Made by a program: the position numbers and the translations under genes. The notes beneath the pieces are model-generated. The model was given only the letters and a program-made list of their open reading frames with translations. It was not told the origin of the DNA and searched no databases. Positions 62,875 through 64,000 of a stretch of DNA of 64,000 nt are shown piece by piece (position 1 is the first letter of the stretch; every line of letters begins with the position of its first letter). Source of the stretch: an uncultured Clostridia bacterium (GTDB taxonomy: Bacteria > Bacillota > Clostridia > Christensenellales > Borkfalkiaceae); the NCBI GenBank assembly GCA_944358655.1, contig CALVRO010000001.1, positions 62,001-126,000 on the forward strand. Direction: 5' to 3'.

Positions 62875-64000
62875 TGCCGCCTTCCGAGGGCGCGGGGGCG
62901 GTATAGCCGCAATCCTTGCCCGTACACTTTATTTTGCCGCCCTTTATTACGAGGTAGGCCCCGCACTCGGGGCACTTGCCTCCCGTGGGGATGTCCCAGC
63001 TTAAGAACTTGCAGGCGGGATAGCCCGTGCAGCCGTAATATATTTTGCCGTTTTTGGAGCGCATCCTGCGCATGGGCCTGCCGCACTCGGGGCAGGTGCC
63101 CTCCGTCTTTTCGCCCTCGCGGGGCTTGCCGTCGGCGTCGACGGGCTGGCGGGCGGAGCAGTTTACGCATTCGAGATAGGCGCCGTACTTGCCCTTTTTG
63201 ATGAGCATGGGCCCGCCGCACGAGGGGCACTTCTTTTCGGACAGTTTGGCGTCGATGGGCAGTATGGTGGAGCACTCGGGGTAGTTGGGACAGGCGAGGA
63301 ATTTGCCGTAGCGCCCGCTTTTTACCACCATGTTAGCGCCGCACTTGGGGCAGCGCATCTCCGAGATCTCGGTCTGCGACTCGCTGACTATGTTGGAACA
63401 CTTGGGGTAGTTGGAGCAGGCCAGATATTTGCCGTACTTGCCCGTGCGGCGTATCATGGGCGAACCGCACTTTTCGCACTTTATGTCGGTGAGTTCGTCG
63501 CCGTCGCAGGCGGCGCTCTTCAAATGTTCGGCAAAGCCGGGATAGAAGTCGGCGATTATCTTGTGCCAGTCGACTCCACCCTCCTCTATCTTGTCGAGGT
63601 CGGCCTCCATGCGGGCGGTGAATCCCACGTCCATTATGTCCTTAAAGTAGTGGACGAGCATGTCGGTTATCTTATAGGCGACCTCGGTGGGCACCATATA
63701 CTTGCCGTCCTTCACCACATATTTGCGCTTGTTCAAAACCGAGATTATGGAGGCGTAAGTAGAGGGCCTGCCTATGCCCTTTTCGTCCATGGTCTTGACG
63801 AGGGAGGCGTCGGTGTACCTTAAGGGGGGACGGGTGAACTTCTGCTCGCGCTTTAAATCGCGCATGTCGAGTTCGTCGCCCTCCTGCACGGGGGGAAGGA
63901 GCTTGGCGCTCTCCTCCTCGTCGCCCTCGGCCACCGACTGATATGCGGCCGTATAGCCCGCAAAAAGCAGCGCCTTGCCGCTCGCCTTGAAGGTGTAGCC
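62867..64000 (-). CDS. topA: DNA topoisomerase I, C-terminal part (cut by window edge)
   Basis: Relaxes negative supercoils. Only the last ~377 residues are inside the window; the frame stays open to 64000. Seen: the end of the toprim-type core (KFTRPPLRYTDASLVKTMDE, GIGRPSTYASIISVL), and five zinc-ribbon modules beginning CEKCGSPM, CPKCGANM, CPSCGGPM, CPECGRPM and CPECGAYL, of which the third and fifth are shorter. Five ribbons are more than the three of E. coli but common in Clostridia. It is followed by an 8-bp overlap with trmFO. Confidence 0.96.
   Translation of the reverse strand, partial: GYTFKASGKALLFAGYTAAYQSVAEGDEEESAKLLPPVQEGDELDMRDLKREQKFTRPPLRYTDASLVKTMDEKGIGRPSTYASIISVLNKRKYVVKDGKYMVPTEVAYKITDMLVHYFKDIMDVGFTARMEADLDKIEEGGVDWHKIIADFYPGFAEHLKSAACDGDELTDIKCEKCGSPMIRRTGKYGKYLACSNYPKCSNIVSESQTEISEMRCPKCGANMVVKSGRYGKFLACPNYPECSTILPIDAKLSEKKCPSCGGPMLIKKGKYGAYLECVNCSARQPVDADGKPREGEKTEGTCPECGRPMRRMRSKNGKIYYGCTGYPACKFLSWDIPTGGKCPECGAYLVIKGGKIKCTGKDCGYTAPAPSEGGND

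Overview
The window looks like a chromosomal segment of a GC-rich, probably spore-forming or formerly spore-forming Clostridia-type Firmicute. The evidence is a plsX-rnc-smc block, a spoIIE gene, a spoIVA-like gene, a tryptophan T-box leader, the DAP-aminotransferase (dapL) route to lysine/peptidoglycan, a glnN-type glutamine synthetase and rubrerythrin. A gut Christensenellales-like lineage is my guess from gene set and composition; it is not shown by the sequence. I count 42 protein genes (secA and topA are cut by the window edges) and find no rRNA or tRNA genes.

Layout. 1-16.5 kb: secA, adenine deaminase, smc-rnc-plsX, a VanW-family protein, a PHP phosphoesterase and recF run leftward; dnaA, mnmG and spoIIE run rightward from 13.0 kb. 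dnaN is absent beside dnaA and I see no cluster of DnaA boxes. 20-30.5 kb: a leftward block of ATP-grasp protein, ClC transporter, purA, dapF, pyrG, dapL, malQ and an unknown lipoprotein. 32-43 kb: glnN, then RNase J, trmR, a U32 protein and aroA, then a 1114-residue repetitive acidic coiled-coil protein. 43-45.6 kb: the serC-serA operon (rightward). 45.7-54.5 kb: a 52-residue protein, an ATPase-less SpoIVA, an ATP-grasp protein, an alpha/beta hydrolase, a ketopantoate reductase-like protein, an SGNH hydrolase, and trpB-trpA behind a Trp T-box. 54.6-64 kb: rubrerythrin, an AT-rich unknown gene, glyA, trxA, hisS, hslU, trmFO and topA.

The longest gene-free gaps (3.65-4.06, 7.66-8.0, 19.0-20.2, 30.5-32.0, 47.0-47.6, 59.2-59.6 and 60.9-61.55 kb) are filled with dispersed repeats. 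At least four motif classes (called A-D here) are combined modularly, together with arrays of short hairpins. These produce many spurious ORFs. Terminators are unusually strong (14-17 bp perfect GC stems), and several near-consensus sigma-A promoters with 17-bp spacers can be read directly.

The most interesting signals are: a SpoIVA that keeps its middle and C-terminal domains but has no P-loop ATPase; TrpA with Cys at the usual catalytic Glu position in a trpBA-only T-box operon; RNase III with Ser at a metal-binding Asp position; HslU without hslV beside it and without the usual C-terminal tail; the 1114-residue repeat protein; and a structured 66-nt tandem repeat in the glnN 3' untranslated region.
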